Shown: piece after piece, positions 1 to 8,012 of the stretch | Numbering within the stretch: position 1 is the first letter of the stretch | Layout: the number at the start of each line of letters is the position of its first letter | DNA from: CAZOSF01 sp964582415 | Lineage (GTDB): Bacteria > Bacteroidota > Bacteroidia > Flavobacteriales > Flavobacteriaceae | NCBI GenBank assembly: GCA_964582415.1 | Contig: CAZOSF010000004.1 | Span: 1 to 64,000 of the forward strand | DNA: 64,000 nt | Direction: 5' to 3' | Made by a program: the position numbers and the translations under genes | The notes under the pieces: model-generated | What the model was told of the DNA's origin: nothing | What the model saw: the letters and a program-made list of their open reading frames with translations, nothing else | Database searches by the model: none

Positions 1-924
1 TCCTCCTGCTAAGGATCCATTGATTCCAATTGGGTTTCCAGCATCTACTGGATCCACTCCGTGTGAAAGAATAACCGCGAAAGGATTGTGGGAATAACGG
101 TTGTAAAAACCAAAAAATCCGGAGCCCTCTGAACGAACAAAGTCTTTTCCGGAAGCATTGGTGTTAAAGGAAGCACCTAAATCTACATCCAGAAAGAACT
201 TACCTGTGTGCTCCTTAGAAACGATATTTACGTTACCTGCGGCGAAATCACCGTAAAAGGTCGAGGCATAGGCCTTACTCACCCCAATGTTTTGAATGAT
301 ATCGGAGGAGAACAACCCTAAATCCATGTTCTTTTTCTCAATATCGTTTGATGGAAGTGACAAGCCATTATAGGTGGTATTCAAATAGCGGTCTCCCAAT
401 CCACGCACATAAACATTACTCCCTCCTTGCTGACTTGAGATTCCGGAAATCTTCGATACCGCCGAGGCCGCGTCACCCACTCCCTTTCTTGCCAACTCGT
501 CGGCTCCAATGCTTTGTTGGATGGTGGTGGCTTTCTTTTGTTCCAATAATAAAGCGACTTCACTTTCTCTTTTAGTGGTAGTTTTGATAACTACTTCATC
601 CAGAGTGGCAGCACTAGCACCTAAAGGAACGTTCACAGTAGTTACCTTGTTGGCTTCTACTTTAACGTCAGGAATCTCTACGGTTTCGTAACCAACAAAA
701 CTGAAAACAACAGTATAAATTCCAGGTTCAATATCCTTAAGTTCGTACAGTCCGTCCATGTCGGAGGTCGTACCGGTGGAAGTCCCCTTGATGAAAACGT
801 TGGCGAAAGGTAACGGCTCGTTATTATAGTCCTTATCTGTAAGCTTACCTACAATACTACCCGTTCCCTGGGACCAGGCAAATGCCGAAAAGCTAAGTAA
901 TAGTAAGGTGAAAATTTTCTTCAT
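1..924 (-). CDS. TonB-dependent receptor, N-terminal part (cut by window edge)
   Basis: Reading frame open from the ATG at 924 to the window edge, 308 codons visible. Residues 1-19 form a signal peptide (MKKIF then a Leu/Phe/Ala stretch ending in WSQ). Residues about 22-105 look like a CarboxypepD_reg-like beta-sandwich (YELKDIEPGIYTV, FSFVGYETVEI), which precedes many Bacteroidota outer-membrane receptors. A plug domain follows, with QSIGADELARKG, a stretch giving VYVRGLGDRY, and VNIVSKEHTGKF. The barrel lies outside the window. The family imports large ligands across the outer membrane using TonB/ExbBD energy; the substrate cannot be told from this part. It is transcribed away from the divergent dGTPase gene, and CAAAGATG at 947-954 (CATCTTTG on the minus strand) may be a weak -7 element. 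Family assignment is firm, ligand unknown. Confidence 0.9.
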   Translation of the reverse strand, partial: MKKIFTLLLLSFSAFAWSQGTGSIVGKLTDKDYNNEPLPFANVFIKGTSTGTTSDMDGLYELKDIEPGIYTVVFSFVGYETVEIPDVKVEANKVTTVNVPLGASAATLDEVVIKTTTKRESEVALLLEQKKATTIQQSIGADELARKGVGDAASAVSKISGISSQQGGSNVYVRGLGDRYLNTTYNGLSLPSNDIEKKNMDLGLFSSDIIQNIGVSKAYASTFYGDFAAGNVNIVSKEHTGKFFLDVDLGASFNTNASGKDFVRSEGSGFFGFYNRYSHNPFAVILSHGVDPVDAGNPIGINGSLAGG

Positions 925-1097
925 TGCTTGATTTAATTTCTCGTGGCAAAGATGCGGTTGTAATGTAAAGAGGCTGTTAACCACAAATTATGATTAGATG
1001 ATATGAACGTTAATAAAAGGTTACGTGTAAACAAGTGGATTTTGAAGATTTCAAAGCTGGAAAATGGTATCTTGCAGATCGATCAAATAGAACGACC

Positions 1098-2426
1098 ATG
1101 ATGCATTGGGAACAGCTCCTTTCCCTGAAACGGCAGGGGGATACCAACAAAAGAATACGCAGTGAACAGGATGAAACCCGTTTGGGCTTTGAGGTGGATT
1201 ACGACCGGGTTATCTTTTCTTCGGCATTTCGAAGTTTACAGGACAAAACACAAGTGATTCCGCTATCCAAGACCTCTTTTGTTCACACTCGCTTAACACA
1301 CAGTTTGGAAGTTTCTGTGGTGGGTCGTTCCTTGGGAAGAAAGGTGGGTGAGGGTATTTTAAAGAAATATCCCCATCTACAAAAAACCCTGGGATATCAA
1401 ATAAATGATTTTGGTGCCATAGTAGCCGCTGCTGCTTTGGCGCACGACATAGGAAATCCTCCCTTCGGGCATAGCGGGGAAAAAGCCATGGGCGATTATT
1501 TTCAAAATGGGGCTGGACAACGGTTTCAATCACATCTAACGGAAAAGCAGTACCAGGATCTCTGTGATTTCGAAGGGAATGCCAATGGATTTAAAATCCT
1601 GACAGAAACGAAGAACGGTATAGCCGGTGGGTTGCGGTTGTCCTATGCCACTCTCGGGGCTTTTATGAAGTATCCAAAGGAATCGCTCCCCAAGAAACCG
1701 ACCCCACATATTGCCGATAAAAAGTATGGAGTATTCCAAAGCGATGTCCCTTTTTTCGAGGAAGTACAACAGGAATTGGGGGTGCTCAAGCGAAAGGGAG
1801 GGTATGCCAGGCATCCATTGACCTATCTGGTGGAAGCCGCCGATGATATCTGTTATACCTTGATCGATTTTGAAGATGGCATTAACCTGGGTTTGATACC
1901 CGAGGAAATGGCGCTGGAGTATTTGGTGAAATTGGTGAAAGACCGACTTCAAACGGAAAAATATCACAAGCTTATTTATGCTTCCGACCGATTGGCTTAT
2001 TTACGTTCCTTGGCCATCAACACCCTAATTGAAGAAGCCACTGAAATCTTTTTGCTTTCGGAAGAAGCACTATTAAAGGGGGAGTTTGACACGGCCTTAT
2101 TGGAAAAATCCAAATACAAAGCCCAAATAGATGACATCCTCAAAATAAGTCGAGAAAGAGTGTATCAAAGTCGGGAAGTAGTCGAAAAGGAAATTGCCGG
2201 CTACCAAGTGCTCACAACCTTATTGGATGTCTTTACCCGAGCCTTCGAAAATAAATTTAATGGGAATCTTCGCCATTTTGATAGATTGATTCTTGCCGAC
2301 ACTCCTATTGGGGATCATTTTGAACGTCCTTACGATTACCTTATTGAAATCTGCAATTATATCTCTCGATTGACCGATGGATATGCCATGGATTTATTCA
2401 AAAAAGTAAGGGGAGACGTGCAATAG
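1098..2426 (+). CDS. dgt: Deoxyguanosinetriphosphate triphosphohydrolase (dGTPase), HD superfamily
   Basis: Hydrolyses dGTP, and possibly other dNTPs, to the nucleoside and triphosphate in the cytoplasm, affecting dNTP pools. Counting from the ATG at 1098 the protein has 442 residues. Metal-binding HD residues are visible: H68 in FVHTRLTHSLE, H116-D117 in ALAHDIGNPPFGHSGEKA, and a later Asp in EAADDICYTLIDFEDG. The frame is open back to a GTG at 1035, but I prefer ATG 1098 (or 1101, MHWEQLLSLKR), because members of this family begin near that motif and a promoter-like TATCTTGC sits at about 1061-1068, with a TTG 23 nt upstream, inside the longer version. It stands alone, divergent from the TonB receptor and 90 bp before the M36 protease. 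Family assignment is firm; the start is moderately certain. Confidence 0.93.
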   Translation: MMHWEQLLSLKRQGDTNKRIRSEQDETRLGFEVDYDRVIFSSAFRSLQDKTQVIPLSKTSFVHTRLTHSLEVSVVGRSLGRKVGEGILKKYPHLQKTLGYQINDFGAIVAAAALAHDIGNPPFGHSGEKAMGDYFQNGAGQRFQSHLTEKQYQDLCDFEGNANGFKILTETKNGIAGGLRLSYATLGAFMKYPKESLPKKPTPHIADKKYGVFQSDVPFFEEVQQELGVLKRKGGYARHPLTYLVEAADDICYTLIDFEDGINLGLIPEEMALEYLVKLVKDRLQTEKYHKLIYASDRLAYLRSLAINTLIEEATEIFLLSEEALLKGEFDTALLEKSKYKAQIDDILKISRERVYQSREVVEKEIAGYQVLTTLLDVFTRAFENKFNGNLRHFDRLILADTPIGDHFERPYDYLIEICNYISRLTDGYAMDLFKKVRGDVQ

Positions 2427-2516
2427 GCTGAAGATGTTAAAATTATGGGAAGCCCATAATTTTCAACTATATTTAGCACTTTGTTAAAAAATTAGAATCC
2501 TAAAAAACCAAAAAAA

Positions 2517-5081
2517 ATGAAAAGAGTACTACTCCTTTTGGTGGTCTTGGCATTTCAATCGATGAGTGCCCAGAATTACGCCGAGATTGTAGAGCAATAC
2601 ATGGATCAAAATCGATCGCAGTGGGGCTTTACCAGTGAAGACGTGCAGGACCTGCAATTGAGTTCTTCTAGTTTTTCAAAAAGCATGAATGTGCAGAACG
2701 TGTATTTGAACCAAGCACACAACGGCATTGAAGTGTTTAACTCTACTTCTACCTTCGCTCTAAAGAACGGACAGGTAGTGATGGCAAAATCAAACTTCGT
2801 TCGTGATTTGGCTTCAAAAGTGAACACTACGAGTGCTTCCATTACACCAAGTCAAGCAATTGTTCAAGCCGCGCAACAACTTGGACAAAACATGCCAACA
2901 AACCTTCAATTGTTAGAAGAGAATGGTAATAGCTATCTCTTTACCAACGGAGGAGTTTCCCTAACCGATATCCCTGTTAAATTGGTCTACCAACCAATCG
3001 ATAATGGTACTGTACGTTTGGCCTGGGACTTGAACATCTATCTTTTGGATGCAAGCCACTGGTACAGTGTACGCATCGATGCAGTAAATGGTACCCTATT
3101 GGATACCATGGATTGGGTAGCCCATTGTGATTTCGGAGTAGGAAACCATAGCCACAAGGTGGAGGAAAGTATTTTATTCTTAGAAGAAAGCGCTACCATG
3201 ATGGGTGGAGCTTCTTACCGCGTTTTCCCAATGCCTTACAGCAGCCCAATCGACGGTGCTGATGAAATTGTGGTGAGTCCAGAAAACTTGAACGCCTCTC
3301 CCTTAGGATGGCATGATACCGACGGTGTAGGAGGTGCAGATTTTACCATCACCCGAGGCAATAATGTTTGGGCACAAGAAGACATCAATGGAAATAACGG
3401 AGTAGGAGCGTCGCCAGATGGTGGAGCCACTTTGGAATTCGATTTTCCCTATGGATTGCCACAACCTCCTGCTAACTTTACCGATGCTGCTACCGTAAAC
3501 CTATTCTATTGGAACAACATTATTCATGATGTGGCCTATGAATACGGATTTGATGAGGAAAGCGGAAACTTCCAAGAATTCAATTACACTGGTGATGGCG
3601 TTGGAAGCGACTCTGTGAATGCCGATGCTCAAGACGGAAGTGGTACCAACAACGCAAACTTTGCGACACCACCAGAGGGTCAAAATCCTAGAATGCAGAT
3701 GTTTATTTGGTCAGGTTCTACTGCATTGGTGGATATCCTAACCATCAATAATGGGCCTTTAGCGGGCACCTATCAAGGAATGCCAGCTAGTTTTGGAGGA
3801 CCACTGCCTGTTCCACCATTTACTGAAGATCTTGTGGTAGTAGAAGATGACCCAGCGGGAACTGCCGACACGAATGACGGTTGTGATCCTATCACGAATG
3901 GCGCCGACTTGAACGGAAAAATTGTAGTGATTCGTCGTGGTGAGTGCGAATTTGGATTCAAAGCGTTGGCTGCACAAAACGAAGGAGCTGCTGCAGTAAT
4001 TATGGTGAACAATGTTCCTGGTGATCCTATCATCATGGCGCCAGGTGCGAATGGGGGTAGTGTAACCATTCCATTGTTCATGGTAAGTGATGTAGATGGT
4101 GAGGCCATTATTTCTGAATTGCTCGGTGGAAACACTGTGAATGGAACTATCAGCGGAGAAAATGTTCCTCCAGACATCGATGGAGATTTGGATAATGAAA
4201 TCATCGTTCACGAATACGGTCATGGTATTTCCAACCGTTTAACGGGAGGTGCCGGAACCACAGGTTGTTTGCAAAATGCAGAGCAAATGGGTGAAGGATG
4301 GAGCGATTATTTTGGTTTGATGCTTACTATGCAAGCTGGAGACCTTCCAGAAGACGTACGTGGATTGGCTGCCTATGCTTCTGGAAATCCGAATGGAATT
4401 CGTGAGGCACCCTACAGCACAGATTTCGCTATCAACGATTATACGTACGACGATACGAACTTCAATACCACACAACCCCACGGAATAGGATTTGTTTGGG
4501 CCACTATGTTGTGGGAGATGACTTGGGATTTGATCGATATCTATGGTTTTGATCCTGACTTCTACAACGGAACTGGAGGAAACAACATCTCCATGCAGTT
4601 GGTAATGGATGGAATGAAACTTCAAGCGTGCAGCCCAGGTTTCATCGATGGTCGTGATGCCATTTTGATGGCCGATGAACTGGCTAACGGTGGAGAGCAC
4701 AAATGTCTTATTTGGGAAGCTTTTGCCCGTCGTGGATTAGGATTCAGCGCTAGCCAAGGTAGTTCTTCCAGCCGTACCGATCAGGTAGAGGCGTTCGACC
4801 TTCCTGCTGAGTGTAACCTTGCTACTTCCGACTTCGATTACGATAGAAACTTCGAGATTTACCCGAATCCAACCAATGGAACTATCAACATAGCTTCCAA
4901 GGTGGCATTAGGAACTACTGAGGTTTCTGTTATCGACATGAACGGTAGAACAGTGATGCAACAAACCTTAGAAATTGGAAACCATGCAAGTATGGATGCT
5001 TCTGCGTTGAGCGCAGGTATCTATTTGGTGAAAATTGATGGTGGTAACTATGTTCACACCGCGAAGTTGATCAAGAGATAA
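2517..5081 (+). CDS. Secreted M36 (fungalysin) metalloprotease with PA insert and T9SS sorting domain
   Basis: An 854-residue secreted zinc endopeptidase. Residues 1-18 are a signal peptide ending MSAQ. Residues about 20-200 are an FTP-like propeptide. The catalytic domain carries HEYGHGISNR (HExxH at about 565-569) and the downstream ligand helix EGWSDYFGLML. Between its N-terminal part and HExxH sits a protease-associated (PA) domain, about 406-545, recognisable by LNGKIVVIRRGECEFGFKA and AAVIMVNN. The last roughly 75 residues (FEIYPNPTNGTINIAS through GIYLVKI to KLIKR) are a type A T9SS C-terminal sorting domain, so the product is probably exported by type IX secretion and then anchored or released. 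No T9SS core gene is in the window. It is monocistronic, ending in a bidirectional terminator shared with dxs. Likely a nutritional protease; the substrate is unknown. Confidence 0.93.
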   Translation: MKRVLLLLVVLAFQSMSAQNYAEIVEQYMDQNRSQWGFTSEDVQDLQLSSSSFSKSMNVQNVYLNQAHNGIEVFNSTSTFALKNGQVVMAKSNFVRDLASKVNTTSASITPSQAIVQAAQQLGQNMPTNLQLLEENGNSYLFTNGGVSLTDIPVKLVYQPIDNGTVRLAWDLNIYLLDASHWYSVRIDAVNGTLLDTMDWVAHCDFGVGNHSHKVEESILFLEESATMMGGASYRVFPMPYSSPIDGADEIVVSPENLNASPLGWHDTDGVGGADFTITRGNNVWAQEDINGNNGVGASPDGGATLEFDFPYGLPQPPANFTDAATVNLFYWNNIIHDVAYEYGFDEESGNFQEFNYTGDGVGSDSVNADAQDGSGTNNANFATPPEGQNPRMQMFIWSGSTALVDILTINNGPLAGTYQGMPASFGGPLPVPPFTEDLVVVEDDPAGTADTNDGCDPITNGADLNGKIVVIRRGECEFGFKALAAQNEGAAAVIMVNNVPGDPIIMAPGANGGSVTIPLFMVSDVDGEAIISELLGGNTVNGTISGENVPPDIDGDLDNEIIVHEYGHGISNRLTGGAGTTGCLQNAEQMGEGWSDYFGLMLTMQAGDLPEDVRGLAAYASGNPNGIREAPYSTDFAINDYTYDDTNFNTTQPHGIGFVWATMLWEMTWDLIDIYGFDPDFYNGTGGNNISMQLVMDGMKLQACSPGFIDGRDAILMADELANGGEHKCLIWEAFARRGLGFSASQGSSSSRTDQVEAFDLPAECNLATSDFDYDRNFEIYPNPTNGTINIASKVALGTTEVSVIDMNGRTVMQQTLEIGNHASMDASALSAGIYLVKIDGGNYVHTAKLIKR

Positions 5082-5104
5082 TCCGTTCTTATTGTATACA
5101 ATTT

Positions 5105-5133
5105 AAAAACCCTCCCAAATCGGGAGGGTTTTT
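5105..5133. terminator. Bidirectional intrinsic terminator between M36 protease and dxs
   Basis: CCCTCCC (5110-5116) pairs with GGGAGGG (5122-5128) around a 5-nt loop, flanked by A5 and T7. It works on both strands and lies between two convergent genes. Confidence 0.9.
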
Positions 5134-6906
5134 TTATAGTAAGGCTTCGATGGTTTTTTTGATATGTTCAGGGGAGAGACCCACCAGTCTTTTAAGTTCC
5201 GCTACAGTACCATGTTCTGGAAAAGAATCGGGTATTCCCAAACTTTGAATGCTTTGATGATACCCATGAAAGTTGGCAAACTCTAAGATGGCCGAGCCAA
5301 AACCTCCTTTTAAAACACCATCTTCTATGGTAATGAAATATTCGTGCTTTTTAAAGGCTTCGTGTAACAGCGCTTCGTCTAAGGGCTTAATAAAACGTAG
5401 GTCATAATGAGCGATATTGTCTGGGTCATCAAGGAGGTCAATAGCTTGCTGAACCTCGTGTGCCATCGTTCCAATAGAAAGGACAGCTACTTTGCTACCC
5501 TCTTTAAGGCATTCCCCTTTTCCGATGGGCAATCTACTCATTGGCAATTGCCACTCAGGAAGAAAACCCCGTCCTCTGGGATATCGAATCGCTATGGGTA
5601 GGGGTAAACCTTCCGCGGCCGTATATAGCAAGTTCCTCAATTCTAATTCGTTACGAGGGGCACAGAGGATAAGATTTGGAATGCACCGTAAATAGGAAAT
5701 ATCGAACATCCCATGGTGGGTAGCCCCGTCTTCACCTACCAGTCCGGCACGGTCTAAACAAAAAATCACTGGAAGTTTTTGCAGGCAGACGTCATGAATT
5801 ACTTGGTCATACCCTCTTTGTAAAAAGGTGGAATAGATTGCGCAAAATACCGTTTTGCCTTGAGTCGCCAATCCAGCGGCCAAGGTAACGGCATGTTGTT
5901 CTGCAATACCCACGTCGAATGCCCGATCAGGAAATGCTTCCATCATAAATTTCAGGGAGCTTCCCGTTGGCATGGCGGGTGTGATTCCGATAATATTTTT
6001 ATTGATACTTGCCAATTCCACCAAGGTTTTTCCGAAGACATCTTGAAATTTGGCTGGAAAATTTTCTGTGTCTTTTGGTTTGATATCCCCAGTTTGGGCA
6101 TCAAACTTTCCTGGAGCATGGTAGCGTACTTGATCTTCCTCTGCCTGGCGCAATCCTTTTCCTTTTGTGGTAACGATATGCAACAGCTTGGGGCCTTTTA
6201 CTTGTTTTAACCGGTTTAGTTCTTCTATTAATTTGGGAATATCGTGGCCATCAATAGGCCCTGTATAGTTAAAATTAAGAGCTTCGAAGATATTGGCTTC
6301 CTTGGGAGGATCCTCAAGAGTGACTTTACTCAAGTATTCTTTCAGAGCGCCTACACTAGGATCGATACCAATGGCATTGTCATTTAGAATAACTAAAATA
6401 TTGGTATCTGAAACGCCCGCATGATTTAGCGCCTCAAAGGCCATTCCGCTTGCAATGGAAGCATCTCCAACGATCGCAATATGCTGCCTATCAAATTTGC
6501 CATCCATTTTAGCAGCCAAGGCCATGCCCAGGGTAGCTGAAATGGCAGTACTGCTATGGCCAACACCAAAAGTATCATAGAGACTTTCCTCTCGTTTCGG
6601 GAAACCACTCAATCCACCCAATTGTCGATTCGTATGAAATTTTTCACGACGACCGGTGAGGATTTTATGTCCGTAGGCTTGGTGCCCTACATCCCAAACC
6701 AACAAGTCATAGGGAGTGTCAAAAATATAATGGAGGGCTAAGGTTAGTTCAACTACGCCCAGACTGGCTCCCAAATGACCTTCTTTGGTCGCCACCACCT
6801 GTATGATAAATTCCCGCAATTCTTTAGCGAGTTGCGGTAGCTTATCGGCAGGCAACTTACGTAGATCGACAGGATCTTGAATGGTATCGAGCAAAGGGGT
6901 ATTCAC
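5134..6906 (-). CDS. dxs: 1-deoxy-D-xylulose-5-phosphate synthase
   Basis: Condenses pyruvate and glyceraldehyde-3-phosphate to DXP using thiamine diphosphate, the first step of the MEP isoprenoid pathway and a branch to thiamine and pyridoxal. The N-terminal half has EGHLGASLGVVELT, VWDVGHQAYGHK and the ThDP/Mg motif GDASIASGMAFEALNHAG...NDN. The C-terminal half has the transketolase pyrimidine-binding part (DVGIAEQHAVTLAAGLA, LDRAGLVGEDGATHHG) and the C-domain FIKPLDEALL. The frame is open to an ATG at 6933 (599 aa), but a perfect -7 element, TATCTTTG, lies at 6919-6912 inside that extension. A GTG at 6906 follows it by 5 bp and gives 590 aa beginning NTPLLDTIQDP, so I prefer the GTG. Divergent from tadA. 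Function is firm, start inferred. Confidence 0.95.
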   Translation of the reverse strand: MNTPLLDTIQDPVDLRKLPADKLPQLAKELREFIIQVVATKEGHLGASLGVVELTLALHYIFDTPYDLLVWDVGHQAYGHKILTGRREKFHTNRQLGGLSGFPKREESLYDTFGVGHSSTAISATLGMALAAKMDGKFDRQHIAIVGDASIASGMAFEALNHAGVSDTNILVILNDNAIGIDPSVGALKEYLSKVTLEDPPKEANIFEALNFNYTGPIDGHDIPKLIEELNRLKQVKGPKLLHIVTTKGKGLRQAEEDQVRYHAPGKFDAQTGDIKPKDTENFPAKFQDVFGKTLVELASINKNIIGITPAMPTGSSLKFMMEAFPDRAFDVGIAEQHAVTLAAGLATQGKTVFCAIYSTFLQRGYDQVIHDVCLQKLPVIFCLDRAGLVGEDGATHHGMFDISYLRCIPNLILCAPRNELELRNLLYTAAEGLPLPIAIRYPRGRGFLPEWQLPMSRLPIGKGECLKEGSKVAVLSIGTMAHEVQQAIDLLDDPDNIAHYDLRFIKPLDEALLHEAFKKHEYFITIEDGVLKGGFGSAILEFANFHGYHQSIQSLGIPDSFPEHGTVAELKRLVGLSPEHIKKTIEALL

Positions 6907-6911
6907 ACTAG

Positions 6912-6919
6912 CAAAGATA
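6912..6919 (-). promoter_or_regulatory. Bacteroidota -7 element for dxs
   Basis: Minus-strand TATCTTTG matches TAnnTTTG. It lies 5 bp before the GTG proposed as the dxs start, which would make the mRNA almost leaderless. No clear TTG lies at the usual upstream distance. Confidence 0.55.
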
Positions 6920-6938
6920 CGTTTATTCCCCATTTCGC

Positions 6939-6967
6939 TTGGAGTGTTGTGGATATTTGTACCTTCG
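6939..6967 (+). promoter_or_regulatory. Promoter of tadA
   Basis: TTG at 6939-6941, an 18-nt spacer, then TACCTTCG at 6960-6967 (TAnnTTTG with one mismatch). The tadA ATG is at 6975, so transcription probably starts at or within a few bases of the start codon. Confidence 0.6.
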
Positions 6968-6974
6968 TGAAACT

Positions 6975-7424
6975 ATGCTGGAACCATTTGATGATACCTA
7001 TTTTATGAAGAAAGCCTTGCAGGAGGCCGAGGCGGCTTTCGAGAAAGGGGAAGTTCCTATTGGAGCGATTGTGGTAGCCAACAACAGAATCATCGCTCGA
7101 GCCCACAACCTAACCGAAACCTTAAATGATGTTACGGCCCATGCCGAAATGCAAGCCATTACAGCCGCAGCCAATTATTTGGGCGGTAAATACCTAATCG
7201 ATTGTACCCTCTATGTTACTTTGGAACCCTGTCAGATGTGTGCCGGCGCCTTGTATTGGAGTCAGATTTCCCGAGTGGTATATGCTGCACGGGATGAACA
7301 AAGGGGGTGTATTACCATGGGAACCCAATTGCATCCTAAGACGGAAATGGTGGGGGGTATACTTGCGGAAGAATCGGCGGCACTGATAAAGCGATTCTTT
7401 ATTGAAAGAAGGAACCTAAATTAA
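6975..7424 (+). CDS. tadA: tRNA-specific adenosine deaminase (A34 to inosine)
   Basis: A 149-residue cytidine/adenosine-deaminase-fold zinc enzyme that converts wobble A34 to inosine, normally in tRNA-Arg(ACG). The zinc site is complete: H56-A-E58 in VTAHAEMQAI and C86-x-x-C89 in LEPCQMCAGA. The length is usual for TadA (about 150-165). The frame extends upstream to 6939, but that segment overlaps the promoter, so the ATG at 6975 (MLEPFDDTYFMKKALQ) is preferred. Single gene, divergent from dxs and followed by a terminator. A related guanine deaminase is possible from the fold alone, but the N-terminal MKKAL..A..A and PCQMCAGAL pattern favour TadA. Confidence 0.9.
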   Translation: MLEPFDDTYFMKKALQEAEAAFEKGEVPIGAIVVANNRIIARAHNLTETLNDVTAHAEMQAITAAANYLGGKYLIDCTLYVTLEPCQMCAGALYWSQISRVVYAARDEQRGCITMGTQLHPKTEMVGGILAEESAALIKRFFIERRNLN

Positions 7425-7454
7425 AAAACCCCCCGAATCTCTCGGAGGGTTTTT
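7423..7454. terminator. Intrinsic terminator between tadA and the cold-shock gene
   Basis: A hairpin with one mismatch (AACCCCCCGA against TCGGAGGGTT), flanked by A6 and T5, lies between two convergent genes and probably serves both. Confidence 0.8.
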
Positions 7455-7477
7455 GCAATTAAATAGTTCGTATATGA

Positions 7478-7675
7478 TTAGTCGTGAATGACACGAATCT
7501 TCGTGGCAATCATGCCTTTTTTCCCTTCGGTCTCTTCATACGATACTTTATCTCCTTGATTTAGGGCTTCGCCATTCAAGCCGGTAACATGAACAAAAAT
7601 GTCTTTTCCGGTAGCATCGTTGGTAATGAATCCGTAACCTTTGGACTCGTTGAAAAATTTAACTGTTCCTTCCAT
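7478..7675 (-). CDS. Cold-shock domain protein (CspA family)
   Basis: A 65-residue single cold-shock domain, a five-stranded OB fold binding single-stranded RNA or DNA and acting as an RNA chaperone. RNP1 is KGYGFI (residues 12-17) and RNP2 is DIFVHVTGL (about 25-33). MEGTVKFFNESKGYGFI is the standard start. The A/T-rich leader of about 25-30 nt and the candidate -7 element at 7705-7712 suggest its own transcript. Several paralogues are normal in this phylum, so whether this copy is cold-induced cannot be told. Confidence 0.95.
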   Translation of the reverse strand: MEGTVKFFNESKGYGFITNDATGKDIFVHVTGLNGEALNQGDKVSYEETEGKKGMIATKIRVIHD

Positions 7676-7704
7676 GGTAATAAAAAAAATAAATTAATAA
7701 TGGC

Positions 7705-7712
7705 TAAAGGTA
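7705..7712 (-). promoter_or_regulatory. Candidate -7 element for the cold-shock gene
   Basis: Minus-strand TACCTTTA (one mismatch to TAnnTTTG), with a TTG about 15 nt upstream that falls inside the 13-nt palindrome CAAAAGCCTTTTG at 7728-7740. The palindrome could be an operator or chance. Confidence 0.4.
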
Positions 7713-7766
7713 AGCTATTTAGGAAGGCAAAAGCCTTTTGAAGGATTATTTTTTTGTGAACTTTCT

Positions 7767-8012
7767 TCAGAGGTCTTTTTCTTCACCATAGTCCTTCATC
7801 TTTTCTATGTTCTCTTTGGTGAGCATATAATCTTTTACATCCTTGTTTTTCCAACGATGATAAATAAAGAGGGGCATGAAAATAAAAAATAGGGCAGAGA
7901 TGGAGAGTCCAATGATCAAGTCACCCGTTTTGGGGTCGTCGGGCTTGATATAATGGCCCCATCCCAATCCGGAGAGTATGCCAATGGTGAGTATGATTAG
8001 AAAATAACGCAT
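7767..8012 (-). CDS. Small membrane protein with two helices, unknown function
   Basis: 81 residues. Residues about 3-20 (YFLIILTIGILSGLGWGHY) and 32-52 (LIIGLSISALFFIFMPLFIY) are hydrophobic helices. The C-terminus, HRWKNKDVKDYMLTKENIEK and onward, is charged and probably cytoplasmic. The ATG at 8012 directly abuts the stop codon of the ClC gene, so the two are surely co-transcribed and probably translationally coupled. I do not recognise a named family. The tight link suggests an accessory role to the ClC protein or simple operon membership; that is inference. Confidence 0.75.
   Translation of the reverse strand: MRYFLIILTIGILSGLGWGHYIKPDDPKTGDLIIGLSISALFFIFMPLFIYHRWKNKDVKDYMLTKENIEKMKDYGEEKDL

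Noticed and set aside
7728..7740. 13-nt palindrome CAAAAGCCTTTTG before the cold-shock gene
   Set aside because: Could be an operator overlapping the promoter, but a single short palindrome without a partner regulator is weak evidence.
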